Below are positions 51,609-59,158 of a stretch of 64,000 nt of DNA, in pieces; position 1 is the first letter of the stretch, and the number at the start of each line of letters is the position of its first letter. The DNA comes from KBS-96 sp049585195. Its GTDB lineage: Bacteria; Acidobacteriota; Terriglobia; Bryobacterales; Bryobacteraceae. The DNA is taken from contig JBAUZG010000272.1 of assembly GCA_049585195.1 (NCBI GenBank), positions 8,442 through 72,441 of the forward strand. Reading direction: 5' to 3'. Below the pieces are notes generated by a model. The model searched no databases, had not been told where the DNA came from, and saw only the letters and a program-made list of their open reading frames with translations. Position numbers and translations under genes: made by a program.

Positions 51609-52130
51609 TCACACTTTCGATTTCGCCCGATCCTTTAAAGCCAGCCGGTACGCTCTCCGTTCTGCCGCTTGGTCATATCGCCGCTGATCCTCCTCGGTGT
51701 CGGCTATGATCGGCGGCAGAACTACGCGCTTGCCCCGTCCATCGAGCGCGACAAACGTCAGGTAGGCCGAGGATGTGTGCTTTATCTCCCCCGTTTGGAG
51801 GTTCTCCACCCACACTTTTACCCCCACTTCCATGGAAGTGCGGAACACTCGGTTCACCTGCGATTTCAGCAGCAAAAGCTCTCCTACACGAACCGGGTGG
51901 AGGAACGTCATCTGGTCGACCGACGCCGTCACTACCGGTCCGCGCGCATGCCGGGTCGCGGCAATCGCCCCGCACAGGTCCACCAGGTGCATCACATGGC
52001 CGCCCAACATGCTCCCCAACGTGTTCGTTTCGTTGGGCAGGCAAATCTCCGAATATTCGGATCGGGAATGCTGTACGGTGCGGACTTGGTTGTTCGTTCC
52101 TGGATTTTCAACGTCTGGCACAATCAGCAC
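51609..52130 (-). CDS. Acyl-CoA thioesterase (hotdog fold, YciA-like)
   Basis: 173 residues from GTG 52130, with AAGG just upstream. GTG 52121 is also possible, and the frame is open to 52220. The hotdog features are visible: 'NETNTLGSMLGGHVMHLVD' with the N-terminal helix, 'VTASVDQMTFLHPVRVGELL' and 'VWVENLQTGEIKHTSSAYLTF'. It hydrolyses acyl-CoA. It overlaps the 3' end of an upstream small hypothetical gene by a few bases, suggesting coupling. Confidence 0.85.
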   Translation of the reverse strand: MLIVPDVENPGTNNQVRTVQHSRSEYSEICLPNETNTLGSMLGGHVMHLVDLCGAIAATRHARGPVVTASVDQMTFLHPVRVGELLLLKSQVNRVFRTSMEVGVKVWVENLQTGEIKHTSSAYLTFVALDGRGKRVVLPPIIADTEEDQRRYDQAAERRAYRLALKDRAKSKV

Positions 52131-52492
52131 GATGCCTTGCCGTACGCTTTCAAATAACTCCGGCAGAATGCCAAGGCCTGCGCGGAAACGCACGGATCCA
52201 AATCGCTTTCCAGAAGGCAATCCTGATGGATCGAGAAATGCAGGGTCCGTATGGCAGCGGGCGAGTAATCTTCTTCAATCACGAACAGCAAACGCAGTTC
52301 ACTCTCGCCGCGATTGAGTAACGAGTATCGGTTTGCCCGGTTCTTCTCGCTACTCGGAAAATAATCGCACACTCCTCGCGCGTATCCCTGATTGCAGCTT
52401 CGATCGCTCACTTGAATGCCGCCATCTTGCCGCGCACAATGTCCAGCGTATTCGCGGATCAGCGGCAGCCGGGCATTTCGCGAATTGGCCAT
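52124..52492 (-). CDS. Small Cys-containing hypothetical protein
   Basis: 122 residues from the ATG at 52492. The frame is open to 52531. Its 3' end overlaps the thioesterase start (GTG 52130). The sequence has a coherent look: 'LPLIREYAGHCARQDG', 'CNQGYARGVCDYFPSSEKNR', 'RYSLLNRGESELRLLFVIEE', 'LDPCVSAQALAFCRSYL', with about seven cysteines. No family recognised, no signal peptide. Support is the overlap and composition, not homology, so it could still be a spurious frame. Confidence 0.45.
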   Translation of the reverse strand: MANSRNARLPLIREYAGHCARQDGGIQVSDRSCNQGYARGVCDYFPSSEKNRANRYSLLNRGESELRLLFVIEEDYSPAAIRTLHFSIHQDCLLESDLDPCVSAQALAFCRSYLKAYGKASC

Positions 52493-52550
52493 GGGAGCTA
52501 AGGTAACCGGCTCGAAGAAAGGGCACGCCATCGAAAGCTACTCTTTGACA

Positions 52551-52585
52551 ATCGTAACCGAGCAGCGGCCGCGAGGGAACAGTGT
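52551..52585 (+). repeat. Dispersed palindromic repeat, copy C (diverged)
   Basis: ATCGTAACCGAGCAGCGGCC then GCGAGGGAACAGTG aligns with copy A including the AATCGTA upstream part, but the GCGGT half is altered (ACAGT), so the hairpin is largely lost. It lies between the small hypothetical gene and the Pro-rich protein gene. Confidence 0.6.
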
Positions 52586-52594
52586 TGCTATTTT

Positions 52595-52885
52595 TTACGG
52601 CTTCCGCGGCAATGGAGGCAATGGCTTCGGCGCCGGCCCCCTTGGACGAAAGAAATTCTGATCCATGTGGCAGGGTGGTGCAGGAGGAGCCACTTGCAGG
52701 TGGTCCGGATGGGGAGGACTCGGGACTGCGAATCTGTTGAACCTCTTATTTGGGTTGGAGTGAGGCACTTCAAGCAGCGGTATGGAACAAACTTTCGATG
52801 GGCTTGGCGCGAAACTTGGCCTAATCTGCTTCCCGAAACCCACGAACACACAGCCAACAGCCAGAAAGATCGCTAGCAACCGCAT
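52595..52885 (-). CDS. Small secreted Pro-rich protein
   Basis: 96 residues from ATG 52885, which has AGGAGG four bases upstream. The N-terminus is a hydrophobic signal peptide (MRLLAIFLAVGCVFVGFG). The rest is rich in Pro, Ser, Arg and Lys. It ends 'GPAPKPLPPLPRKP'. No family recognised. The strong Shine-Dalgarno sequence and clear signal peptide support it as a real gene. Role unknown. Confidence 0.6.
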   Translation of the reverse strand: MRLLAIFLAVGCVFVGFGKQIRPSFAPSPSKVCSIPLLEVPHSNPNKRFNRFAVPSPPHPDHLQVAPPAPPCHMDQNFFRPRGPAPKPLPPLPRKP

Positions 52886-52967
52886 ACCGCCTCCTTCCTC
52901 CAACGGCCTTTAGACGGAGATCGGCCGGCGCGGTTGGCTGCGCGTCGCAGCGTGATTTACTGGATAC

Positions 52968-53501
52968 TTGCTTCGCTATTTCATCACCGATCGCCGGCTG
53001 TGCGGCGGTCTAGCTGCGCTTCTCGACATCATCAGGCGCCATATGGCAAGCGGAATTGAGTTCATTCAGATACGCGAAAAAGACCTCTCAGCACGCGAAG
53101 TCTGGGAGTTTACATCCGCCGTGGTCTCCTCGCGCGGCTCGTCCCGATCGAAGATTCTCGTCAACGACCGCGCCGATGTTGCCATCGCCGCCGGCGCCGA
53201 TGGCGTGCATCTGCCTTCACGAGCACCGCTTGAGACCCTCCCTGGCCTTATCGTTGCAAGGTCTTGCCACAACGAAGAAGAAGTCCGGACCGCCAAGGCC
53301 GATTTTGTGACATTCAGCCCGATCTTTACCAGTCCAGGCAAAAGCGAGCCAGTTGGACTTGATGCGCTGCGCAGCGTTTGCCGTTACCCGATTCCCGTCT
53401 TCGCCTTGGGAGGCGTCACATTGCAGAGGGCAGCAGCCTGCATCGAGGCGGGAGCAGCGGGTGTTGCGGGCATCCGCCTGTTCTTACCGACCGCTGAATA
53501 A
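52968..53501 (+). CDS. Second ThiE/TenI-like protein
   Basis: 177 residues from TTG 52968, slightly short for ThiE. The TIM-barrel motifs remain: 'IEFIQIREKDLSAREVW', 'ILVNDRADVAIAAGADGVHL', 'DFVTFSPIFTSPGKSE' and 'PVFALGGVTLQRAAACIEAG'. The usual HLGQ/D is HLPS, so catalysis may differ. It could be a TenI-type aminase/isomerase helper of thiazole synthesis or a second thiamine-phosphate synthase. It stands apart from other thi genes. A pair of inverted repeats follows it. Confidence 0.78.
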   Translation: MLRYFITDRRLCGGLAALLDIIRRHMASGIEFIQIREKDLSAREVWEFTSAVVSSRGSSRSKILVNDRADVAIAAGADGVHLPSRAPLETLPGLIVARSCHNEEEVRTAKADFVTFSPIFTSPGKSEPVGLDALRSVCRYPIPVFALGGVTLQRAAACIEAGAAGVAGIRLFLPTAE

Positions 53502-53504
53502 TCG

Positions 53505-53553
53505 CTAACCGAACTTCGTCACGGGACCGCTCACTTGCGTGCGCGGCTCGGCC
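53505..53553 (-). repeat. Dispersed palindromic repeat, copy D1 (minus orientation)
   Basis: Reverse complement reads CCGAGCCGCGCACGCAAGTG then AGCGGTCCCGTGACGAAGTT, matching the family core and its TGACGAAGTT tail. It starts four bases after the ThiE-like stop and faces copy D2, forming an inverted pair 25 bp apart. Confidence 0.75.
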
Positions 53554-53577
53554 AAACAGTTGAATCCACAAGCTTCG

Positions 53578-53618
53578 TTTCCGAGCCACGACCGCGAGGG
53601 AGTGGTTGTGACGAAGTT
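53578..53618 (+). repeat. Dispersed palindromic repeat, copy D2 (plus orientation)
   Basis: TTTCCGAGCCACGACCGCGA then GGGAGTGGTTGTGACGAAGT carries the complete core (ACCGC, GAGGGA, GTGGT) and the TGACGAAGTT tail. It is paired with D1 in inverted orientation. Confidence 0.8.
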
Positions 53619-53649
53619 GGGCTAAGGCTGGGCTAAGGCGGGCTAAGGC
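53619..53649 (+). repeat. Three tandem GGGCTAAGGC decamers
   Basis: GGGCTAAGGC occurs at 53619-53628, 53630-53639 and 53640-53649. It continues the tail of copy D2. The same tail sequence (CGGCTGAAGGC) occurs once next to copy B1, so it is likely part of the element and has been triplicated here. Confidence 0.75.
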
Positions 53650-53657
53650 TTTGGTGG

Positions 53658-53685
53658 GGCAGGCCATCGCTGTTTGTGGCCTGCC
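53658..53685. terminator. Strong hairpin between convergent thiE-like and carB genes
   Basis: GGCAGGCCA (53658-53666) and TGGCCTGCC (53677-53685) make a perfect 9-bp stem with 10-base loop. It may end both transcripts, or be another dispersed GGCC-type hairpin like those at 29.65 and 48.87 kb. Confidence 0.6.
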
Positions 53686-53799
53686 TTCTCCAAACCCAGA
53701 AACCGCCGCAGACGACAAAAGGCGATCGTCCGCGCCACCATCTGCTTGCTGTCAACGCAAAGCGCACAGGCGTTTGGCGCCGTTGTGCGGGGTTCAATG

Positions 53800-56700
53800 T
53801 TACGAATTTGCGCCCAAGACTGCGGGCGCGGCATGCAATTCTTGAAGACTCCACACCCGGATCGGATCGTGCCGCTTCGAAACGATCGCTTCCGCCGCAG
53901 CCCTTGCGCCGCTTACAGTCGTGATGCAAGGAGTGTGGTACTGGACCGCATTCCGCCGAATCGTTTTTTCGTCCGTAAAAGAATGCCCGCCTGTAGCTGT
54001 ATAGATAATCAGGTTCAGCTTGCCCGCCTTCAGCAAGTCCACAGCATTGGGCCGGCCCTCGTTCACCTTGAACACGGTTTTCACAGGCAATCCCGCATTC
54101 CGGAGCGTCGCGGCGGTTCCCCGCGTGGCGTACAGTTCAAACCCGTACTCACGAAAGCGTTTGGCCACTTCTACCGCCGCCGGTTTATCCCGGTCGTTCA
54201 CACTCACAAACAGCGCGCCTTCAGCCGGAATCGGCGTGCCTGCCGCCAATTGCGCCTTGGCAAACGCTTCGCCAAAACTCTCGCCCACTCCCATCACTTC
54301 ACCCGTCGATCGCATCTCCGGTCCTAGCGCCGGATCGACGCCCGGAAATTTGGCAAACGGAAACACCGGACTCTTCACAAAGAAGTTTGGAACGGAGAGC
54401 GTTCCTTCCGAAATACCGCCGGTCAGGTATTCGAAATCCTTTAGCTTCTTGCCGAGCATCAGACCGACCGCAATTTTTGGCAGCGGTACGCCGGTCGCCT
54501 TGCTTACAAACGGGACAGTGCGCGAGGCTCGCGGATTTACTTCGAGCACGTAGACCGTGCCGTCCTGGATCGCATATTGAACATTCATCAATCCGATTAC
54601 GTTTAGCGACCGGGAAAGCTGCGCCGTATATTTCTCGATCGTGTCGAGCACTGGCCGCGGGAGTGAAAATGCTGGAAGCACGCACGAACTATCGCCGGAA
54701 TGAACGCCCGCTTCTTCGATATGCTCCATAATGCCCGCGATCAGCACACGGTCGCCGTCGCACAGCGCATCGACGTCAACTTCCGTCGCATCTTCGAGAA
54801 AACGATCGATCAATACCGGGCGCGATTGCGAAAACTCGACCGCTTCCTGCATGTAGCGCCGAACCGTGTCCACGTTGTACGCAATGACCATCGCTCTGCC
54901 GCCCAGAACGTAGCTCGGACGCACCAGAACAGGAAATCCGAGCGAACGCGCCGCGTCGCAGGCTTCTTCCACGCTCGTGGCCGTCGCATGAGCAGGCGCA
55001 GGGATGCCCATTTCACCGAGTAATTTTCCAAACAGCTTCCGATCCTCTGCCAGGTCGATGTTTTCCGGATCGGTGCCGATGATAGGCAGACCAAACTTCT
55101 TCAGTGGCATCGCCAGGTTCAGCGGAGTCTGTCCGCCGAACTGCACAATCAGGCCGTCGGCCTTCTCGGCTTCGTACACATTTAAAACTTCTTCTTGTGT
55201 CAGCGGCTCGAAATAGAGGCGGTCGCTCGTGTCGTAATCGGTCGAAACCGTCTCTGGGTTGCAGTTCACCATGATGGATTCATAGCCGAACTCCTGAAGC
55301 GCGAACGACGCGTGGCAGCAGCAATAGTCAAACTCAATGCCTTGCCCGATCCGATTCGGGCCGCTGCCCAGAATCATGACCTTCTTCCGGCTCGAAGGCG
55401 CCGCTTCGTCCTCCGACTCGTAGCTCGAATAAAGATAGGGAGTGAAGCTCTCAAACTCGGCCGCGCACGTGTCCACCCGGTTAAAAACCGCGCTAACGCC
55501 CAATTGTTTCCTTCGCTCGCGTACCTCCAAAGGCTGCACCGCGAGTTTCTCGGCAATCTGCCTGTCGCCCAGGCCATTTCGCTTCAATCTTCGAAATTCC
55601 CGAGCAGTGATTCCGTCCAGACCCAGGTTCGCCAGCGAACCTTCCAAGTCGACTATTTCCTTTACCTGCACCAGAAACCACGGATCGATGCTCGTCATCT
55701 CGTGAACGTCTTCGACCGTATAGCCGCGCTCGAAAGCAAACCGGATATAGTCGAGCCGCTCGGGATTCGGCGTAATCAGCCGTTGCGCAATGAGCGCAGA
55801 GTCAAGCTGCCGCGCGCTGCTCGACTTGCCCGTCTCGAGGCTGCGCATTCCCTTGCCCAGTGCCTGCTTGAAGGTACGGCCAATCGCCATCACCTCGCCC
55901 ACCGATTTCATCTGGGTATTCAGCACCGGTTCAGCCCCCGGAAATTTTTCAAACTGCCAGCGTGGAATCTTGACCACAACGTAGTCGATCGTGGGTTCGA
56001 AACAGGCCGGCGTCTTTCTCGTGATGTCGTTCTTGATCTCGTCCAGCCGGTAGCCCACGGCGAGCTTCGCGGCAATCTTCGCGATGGGAAATCCCGTCGC
56101 TTTCGATGCCAGAGCGGAACTGCGCGAGACGCGCGGGTTCATCTCGACGATCACCATGCGCCCGTTCTGCGGATTAATGCCAAACTGCACATTCGATCCG
56201 CCAGTATCGACGCCAATCTCGTTCAAGCATCGTATCGCCGCGTCGCGCATCAGCTGGTACTCGCGATCGGTCAGCGTCTGCGCCGGAGCCACTGTAATCG
56301 AGTCCCCAGTGTGCACGCCCATTGGATCGAAGTTTTCAATCGAGCAGACGATAATCGCATTCCCGGCGAGATCGCGCATTACCTCGAGCTCATACTCCTT
56401 CCAGCCGAGAATGCTTTCCTCGACCAGAACCTCGTGGACAGGTGAAAGATCGAGACCTCGCTCGAGAATCTCGACAAGTTCCTCGCTGTTATAAGCGATG
56501 CCGCCGCCCGTTCCGCCGAGCGTGAAGCTGGGACGCAGAATCATCGGGAAACCCGTGCGCTTCGAGAACGCAATGCCGTCTTCCACATTGTTGACGAGCT
56601 GCGACTGCGTCATATCGAGCCCGATCTTCCGCATTGCGTCCTTAAACAGCAGCCGGTCTTCGGCTTTCTTGATCGCAGTTACATTGGCGCCGATCAGTTC

Positions 56701-57039
56701 CACGCCATACTGTTCCAGCACGCCGCTCTCTGCCAGCTCCACCGATAGATTTAAAGCCGTTTGTCCGCCCACAGTCGACAACAGTGCGTCGGGACGTTCT
56801 TTGCGGATTACCTCAGTGGCATACGCCAGGCTCAATGGTTCAATGTAAGTGCGGTCCGCGAGATTCGGATCCGTCATAATGGTTGCCGGATTCGAATTGA
56901 TCAGCACGACTTCGTATCCTTCTGCCCGCAAAGCTTTACAAGCCTGCGCTCCGGAATAGTCGAACTCGCATGCCTGGCCGATGACGATCGGACCCGACCC
57001 CACAATCATGATTCGCTTCAGGTCTGTTCGCTTGGGCAT
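53800..57039 (-). CDS. carB: Carbamoyl-phosphate synthase large subunit
   Basis: 1079 residues, the full length. The two ATP-grasp halves are evident: N-terminal 'IMIVGSGPIVIGQACEFDYS' and 'RPSFTLGGTGGGIAYN', and second 'MILGSGPNRIGQGIEFDYCC' and 'RPSYVLGGRAMVIAYN'. The C-terminal allosteric MGS-like domain follows ('FVSVNDRDKPAAVEVAKRF', 'YTATGGHSFTDEKTIR'). It makes carbamoyl phosphate from bicarbonate, ammonia (delivered from CarA) and two ATP for pyrimidine and arginine synthesis. It starts 4 bp after carA. A 298-bp gap with repeats separates it from the ThiE-like gene. Confidence 0.98.
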   Translation of the reverse strand: MPKRTDLKRIMIVGSGPIVIGQACEFDYSGAQACKALRAEGYEVVLINSNPATIMTDPNLADRTYIEPLSLAYATEVIRKERPDALLSTVGGQTALNLSVELAESGVLEQYGVELIGANVTAIKKAEDRLLFKDAMRKIGLDMTQSQLVNNVEDGIAFSKRTGFPMILRPSFTLGGTGGGIAYNSEELVEILERGLDLSPVHEVLVEESILGWKEYELEVMRDLAGNAIIVCSIENFDPMGVHTGDSITVAPAQTLTDREYQLMRDAAIRCLNEIGVDTGGSNVQFGINPQNGRMVIVEMNPRVSRSSALASKATGFPIAKIAAKLAVGYRLDEIKNDITRKTPACFEPTIDYVVVKIPRWQFEKFPGAEPVLNTQMKSVGEVMAIGRTFKQALGKGMRSLETGKSSSARQLDSALIAQRLITPNPERLDYIRFAFERGYTVEDVHEMTSIDPWFLVQVKEIVDLEGSLANLGLDGITAREFRRLKRNGLGDRQIAEKLAVQPLEVRERRKQLGVSAVFNRVDTCAAEFESFTPYLYSSYESEDEAAPSSRKKVMILGSGPNRIGQGIEFDYCCCHASFALQEFGYESIMVNCNPETVSTDYDTSDRLYFEPLTQEEVLNVYEAEKADGLIVQFGGQTPLNLAMPLKKFGLPIIGTDPENIDLAEDRKLFGKLLGEMGIPAPAHATATSVEEACDAARSLGFPVLVRPSYVLGGRAMVIAYNVDTVRRYMQEAVEFSQSRPVLIDRFLEDATEVDVDALCDGDRVLIAGIMEHIEEAGVHSGDSSCVLPAFSLPRPVLDTIEKYTAQLSRSLNVIGLMNVQYAIQDGTVYVLEVNPRASRTVPFVSKATGVPLPKIAVGLMLGKKLKDFEYLTGGISEGTLSVPNFFVKSPVFPFAKFPGVDPALGPEMRSTGEVMGVGESFGEAFAKAQLAAGTPIPAEGALFVSVNDRDKPAAVEVAKRFREYGFELYATRGTAATLRNAGLPVKTVFKVNEGRPNAVDLLKAGKLNLIIYTATGGHSFTDEKTIRRNAVQYHTPCITTVSGARAAAEAIVSKRHDPIRVWSLQELHAAPAVLGANS

Positions 57040-57043
57040 CGGG

Positions 57044-58177
57044 TTACTGACTCTTCGCCTCCTTCATCAGTGTGATGAATTCCTGGAACAGATAATGAGA
57101 ATCGTGCGGTCCCGGCGCGGCCTCCGGGTGATACTGCACGCAAAAAACCGGTTCCGATTTGTGGCGCAAACCTTCTACCGTCTGATCGTTCAGGTTCACG
57201 TGCGTAATCTCGACTGCCGAATCCGGCAGCGAATCCGGGTCGACAGCGAAGCCGTGATTCTGCGACGTGATCTCCACTTTATCCGTCTGGCGGTTCAACA
57301 CAGGATGGTTTGCGCCGTGATGCCCGAACTTCAATTTGAAAGTCTTGCCGCCGAACGCCTGCCCGAGTATCTGATGCCCTAGGCAGATGCCGAATACTGG
57401 AGTCTTTCCGATGAGCTTCCGCACTTCAGCGGTTTGACTCACGAGCGGCTCTGGATCGCCCGGTCCATTCGACAGAAAAACGCCATCCGGATGGAGAGCG
57501 AGGACATCTTCCGCTATTGTCGAGGCTGGCACCACAGTTACGCGCGAGCCCAAATGCACCAGGTGTCTGAGTATGTTTCGCTTGATTCCGAAATCATAAG
57601 CCACAACATGCAGACTCTCGTCACCGTTTGCCGCAAGCTTTTCAGAAACTGAAACCGGCTCGATTCCGTCCGTCCATTCGTACGCTTCCGTGGTCGAAAC
57701 TCGCTCAACCAGATTCAAACCCTGCATCGAGGGTGACGTGCGCGCCGCTTCAATCAGCTCCGCCGCCTCCTCGGTACCGCTCGAAATAATGCCCCGCATC
57801 GCGCCGCGCTCCCGTAGATGACGAACGAGTTTTCGCGTGTCCACATCGGCAATCACGGGAATGCCGTATCTCGCCAGAAACTGTTCGGCGCGATCCTGTG
57901 CCCGCCAGTTGCTCATCACTGGCGACAATTCCCGAATCACGAGCCCCTCGATAAACGGATGCCTCGATTCGCTATCCTGCGCGTTCGCTCCGTAATTTCC
58001 AATTTGCGGATACGTAAGGACAACAATTTGCCCGGTGTAGGACGGATCGGTGAATATTTCCTGGTATCCCGTAATCGCGGTGTTGAACACTACTTCGCCG
58101 GTGCGCTTGTTAGGTGCACCAAGACTGACTCCCTCGAAGACCGTGCCGTCCTCCAGGGCGAGAACTGCCTGTTCCAA
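57044..58177 (-). CDS. carA: Carbamoyl-phosphate synthase small subunit
   Basis: 377 residues. The class I glutamine amidotransferase triad is present: Cys265 in 'FGICLGHQILG', and His350/Glu352 in 'QYHPEAAPG'. The N-terminal CPSase domain starts with 'ALEDGTVFEGVSLG'. It hydrolyses glutamine and passes ammonia to CarB. The start is TTG 58177, with AAAGGAG about nine bases upstream. Two adjacent perfect hairpins lie in its leader at 58205-58239, suggesting RNA- or protein-mediated control. Confidence 0.97.
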   Translation of the reverse strand: MEQAVLALEDGTVFEGVSLGAPNKRTGEVVFNTAITGYQEIFTDPSYTGQIVVLTYPQIGNYGANAQDSESRHPFIEGLVIRELSPVMSNWRAQDRAEQFLARYGIPVIADVDTRKLVRHLRERGAMRGIISSGTEEAAELIEAARTSPSMQGLNLVERVSTTEAYEWTDGIEPVSVSEKLAANGDESLHVVAYDFGIKRNILRHLVHLGSRVTVVPASTIAEDVLALHPDGVFLSNGPGDPEPLVSQTAEVRKLIGKTPVFGICLGHQILGQAFGGKTFKLKFGHHGANHPVLNRQTDKVEITSQNHGFAVDPDSLPDSAVEITHVNLNDQTVEGLRHKSEPVFCVQYHPEAAPGPHDSHYLFQEFITLMKEAKSQ

Positions 58178-58204
58178 CTCCTCTGACTCCTTTAAATCTG
58201 GGAC

Positions 58205-58239
58205 GCTGCAACGTGATGCAGCCGATCGGTGGGCCGATC
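58205..58239 (-). promoter_or_regulatory. Double hairpin in the carA leader
   Basis: GCTGCA/TGCAGC (58205-58210/58217-58222) and GATCGG/CCGATC (58224-58229/58234-58239) are two perfect 6-bp stems with loops of 6 and 4 bases, one base apart, 27 bp upstream of the carA start. They could be attenuator-like or operator structures. No match to the PyrR loop was seen. Confidence 0.4.
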
Positions 58240-58319
58240 ACTTTATTGAAGCACGTCGAGCGGCCGTTTTTCAACGGATCGCTTCGCGCCGCTTCCCGTG
58301 ACATCTCGGAATTGCTTCT

Positions 58320-58859
58320 CTAGCTCACTACGCTGATGATCACGCCCACGCTCGATACCTGCCGTCCATCGCCCTCGAAATTGAATTCCGCGTACCCTCC
58401 GCCAATATCTGCGGAGAACTCGCCAATCACATCCACTTGCAGCCCCGACTCCGGCGGAATCGTCACTACGTCGTAGGTAGGGGGCAGGCCCCGAAAAACT
58501 GTCGCCGTCTCGTAGTCTCCGGGATTTCCACTAAACCAATTCCCGCCACTGTCCGCGTTGAGGGTTGGACCAGTCAAATTGCCGCCCTCAATCGCGGCTC
58601 CGGACCCCAGCACCGTCATTATCAAATACGTGCTTATCGAGGTGTGCGAATGCTGCGTAACGAAAGGCCAAAAGCTTCCATCCGTCGATGCAACAACGAT
58701 GCCGTTAAAGGCGATGAAACCGATCACATTCACCACTACATAAGCATCGCTCGTATTGGTCCACTGATACGTGAAATCCACGGTCACGGTCCTCGAGTCG
58801 GTCGTTTGGGAGTCGAACTGGGCCGAATTATTTTGCGCCGCCATGTTCGTTGCGCTCAA
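58320..58859 (-). CDS. Beta-rich hypothetical protein
   Basis: 179 residues from TTG 58859. The frame is open further upstream for about 35 codons without an ATG. The composition is beta-rich with Thr/Ser/Val repeats ('TVTVDFTYQWTNTSDAYVVV', 'NSAQFDSQTTDSR'), a long run rich in Gly/Asn, and 'GGYAEFNFEGDGRQVSSVG' at the end. No signal peptide was found and no family recognised. It is located between carA and the metX leader, on the same strand as carA. The start is uncertain. Confidence 0.5.
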   Translation of the reverse strand: MSATNMAAQNNSAQFDSQTTDSRTVTVDFTYQWTNTSDAYVVVNVIGFIAFNGIVVASTDGSFWPFVTQHSHTSISTYLIMTVLGSGAAIEGGNLTGPTLNADSGGNWFSGNPGDYETATVFRGLPPTYDVVTIPPESGLQVDVIGEFSADIGGGYAEFNFEGDGRQVSSVGVIISVVS

Positions 58860-59158
58860 CGAAACCTCCGTCGCCGTAATGTTGGTGGCCGTATCGAGTA
58901 GAGTTAAGTTAACATCTGGTGTCTCGCTGCGCTTAAGCAGCCGGGAAAAGTATATATGGTTTGCTTAGCAATATCGACATATCGCGAAGTGGGTCCTCAC
59001 CCCTGCGACCTCCGATGCAGCACGATGGCCTTTGCGGCTCATGCACTTAAACCGCCGTGCTATCGTGCAAACAGGGGATTTGACCGCAGATCCAATGAGC
59101 CGCAATTTAACGATTGCGATAATCGGTACCAGCGCCTCTGTGATTTCCGCCTCAAACC
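58860..59158. promoter_or_regulatory. Intergenic region and foldable leader upstream of metX
   Basis: The 299-bp gap between the hypothetical gene and metX. It includes a perfect 7-bp stem GCACGAT/ATCGTGC (59020-59026/59062-59068) that encloses an inner GCGG/CCGC stem (59034-59037/59052-59055), ending about 90 bp before the metX start. This could be a regulatory leader RNA. It does not match SAM-I, SAM-II or SAH riboswitch motifs by eye. Confidence 0.4.

Noticed and set aside
55195..56445. Long plus-strand open frame of 416 codons opposite carB
   Set aside because: It lies fully antisense to a very clear carB gene, and its sequence has the Arg/His/Ala-rich look of a shadow frame. No motif and no ribosome binding site.
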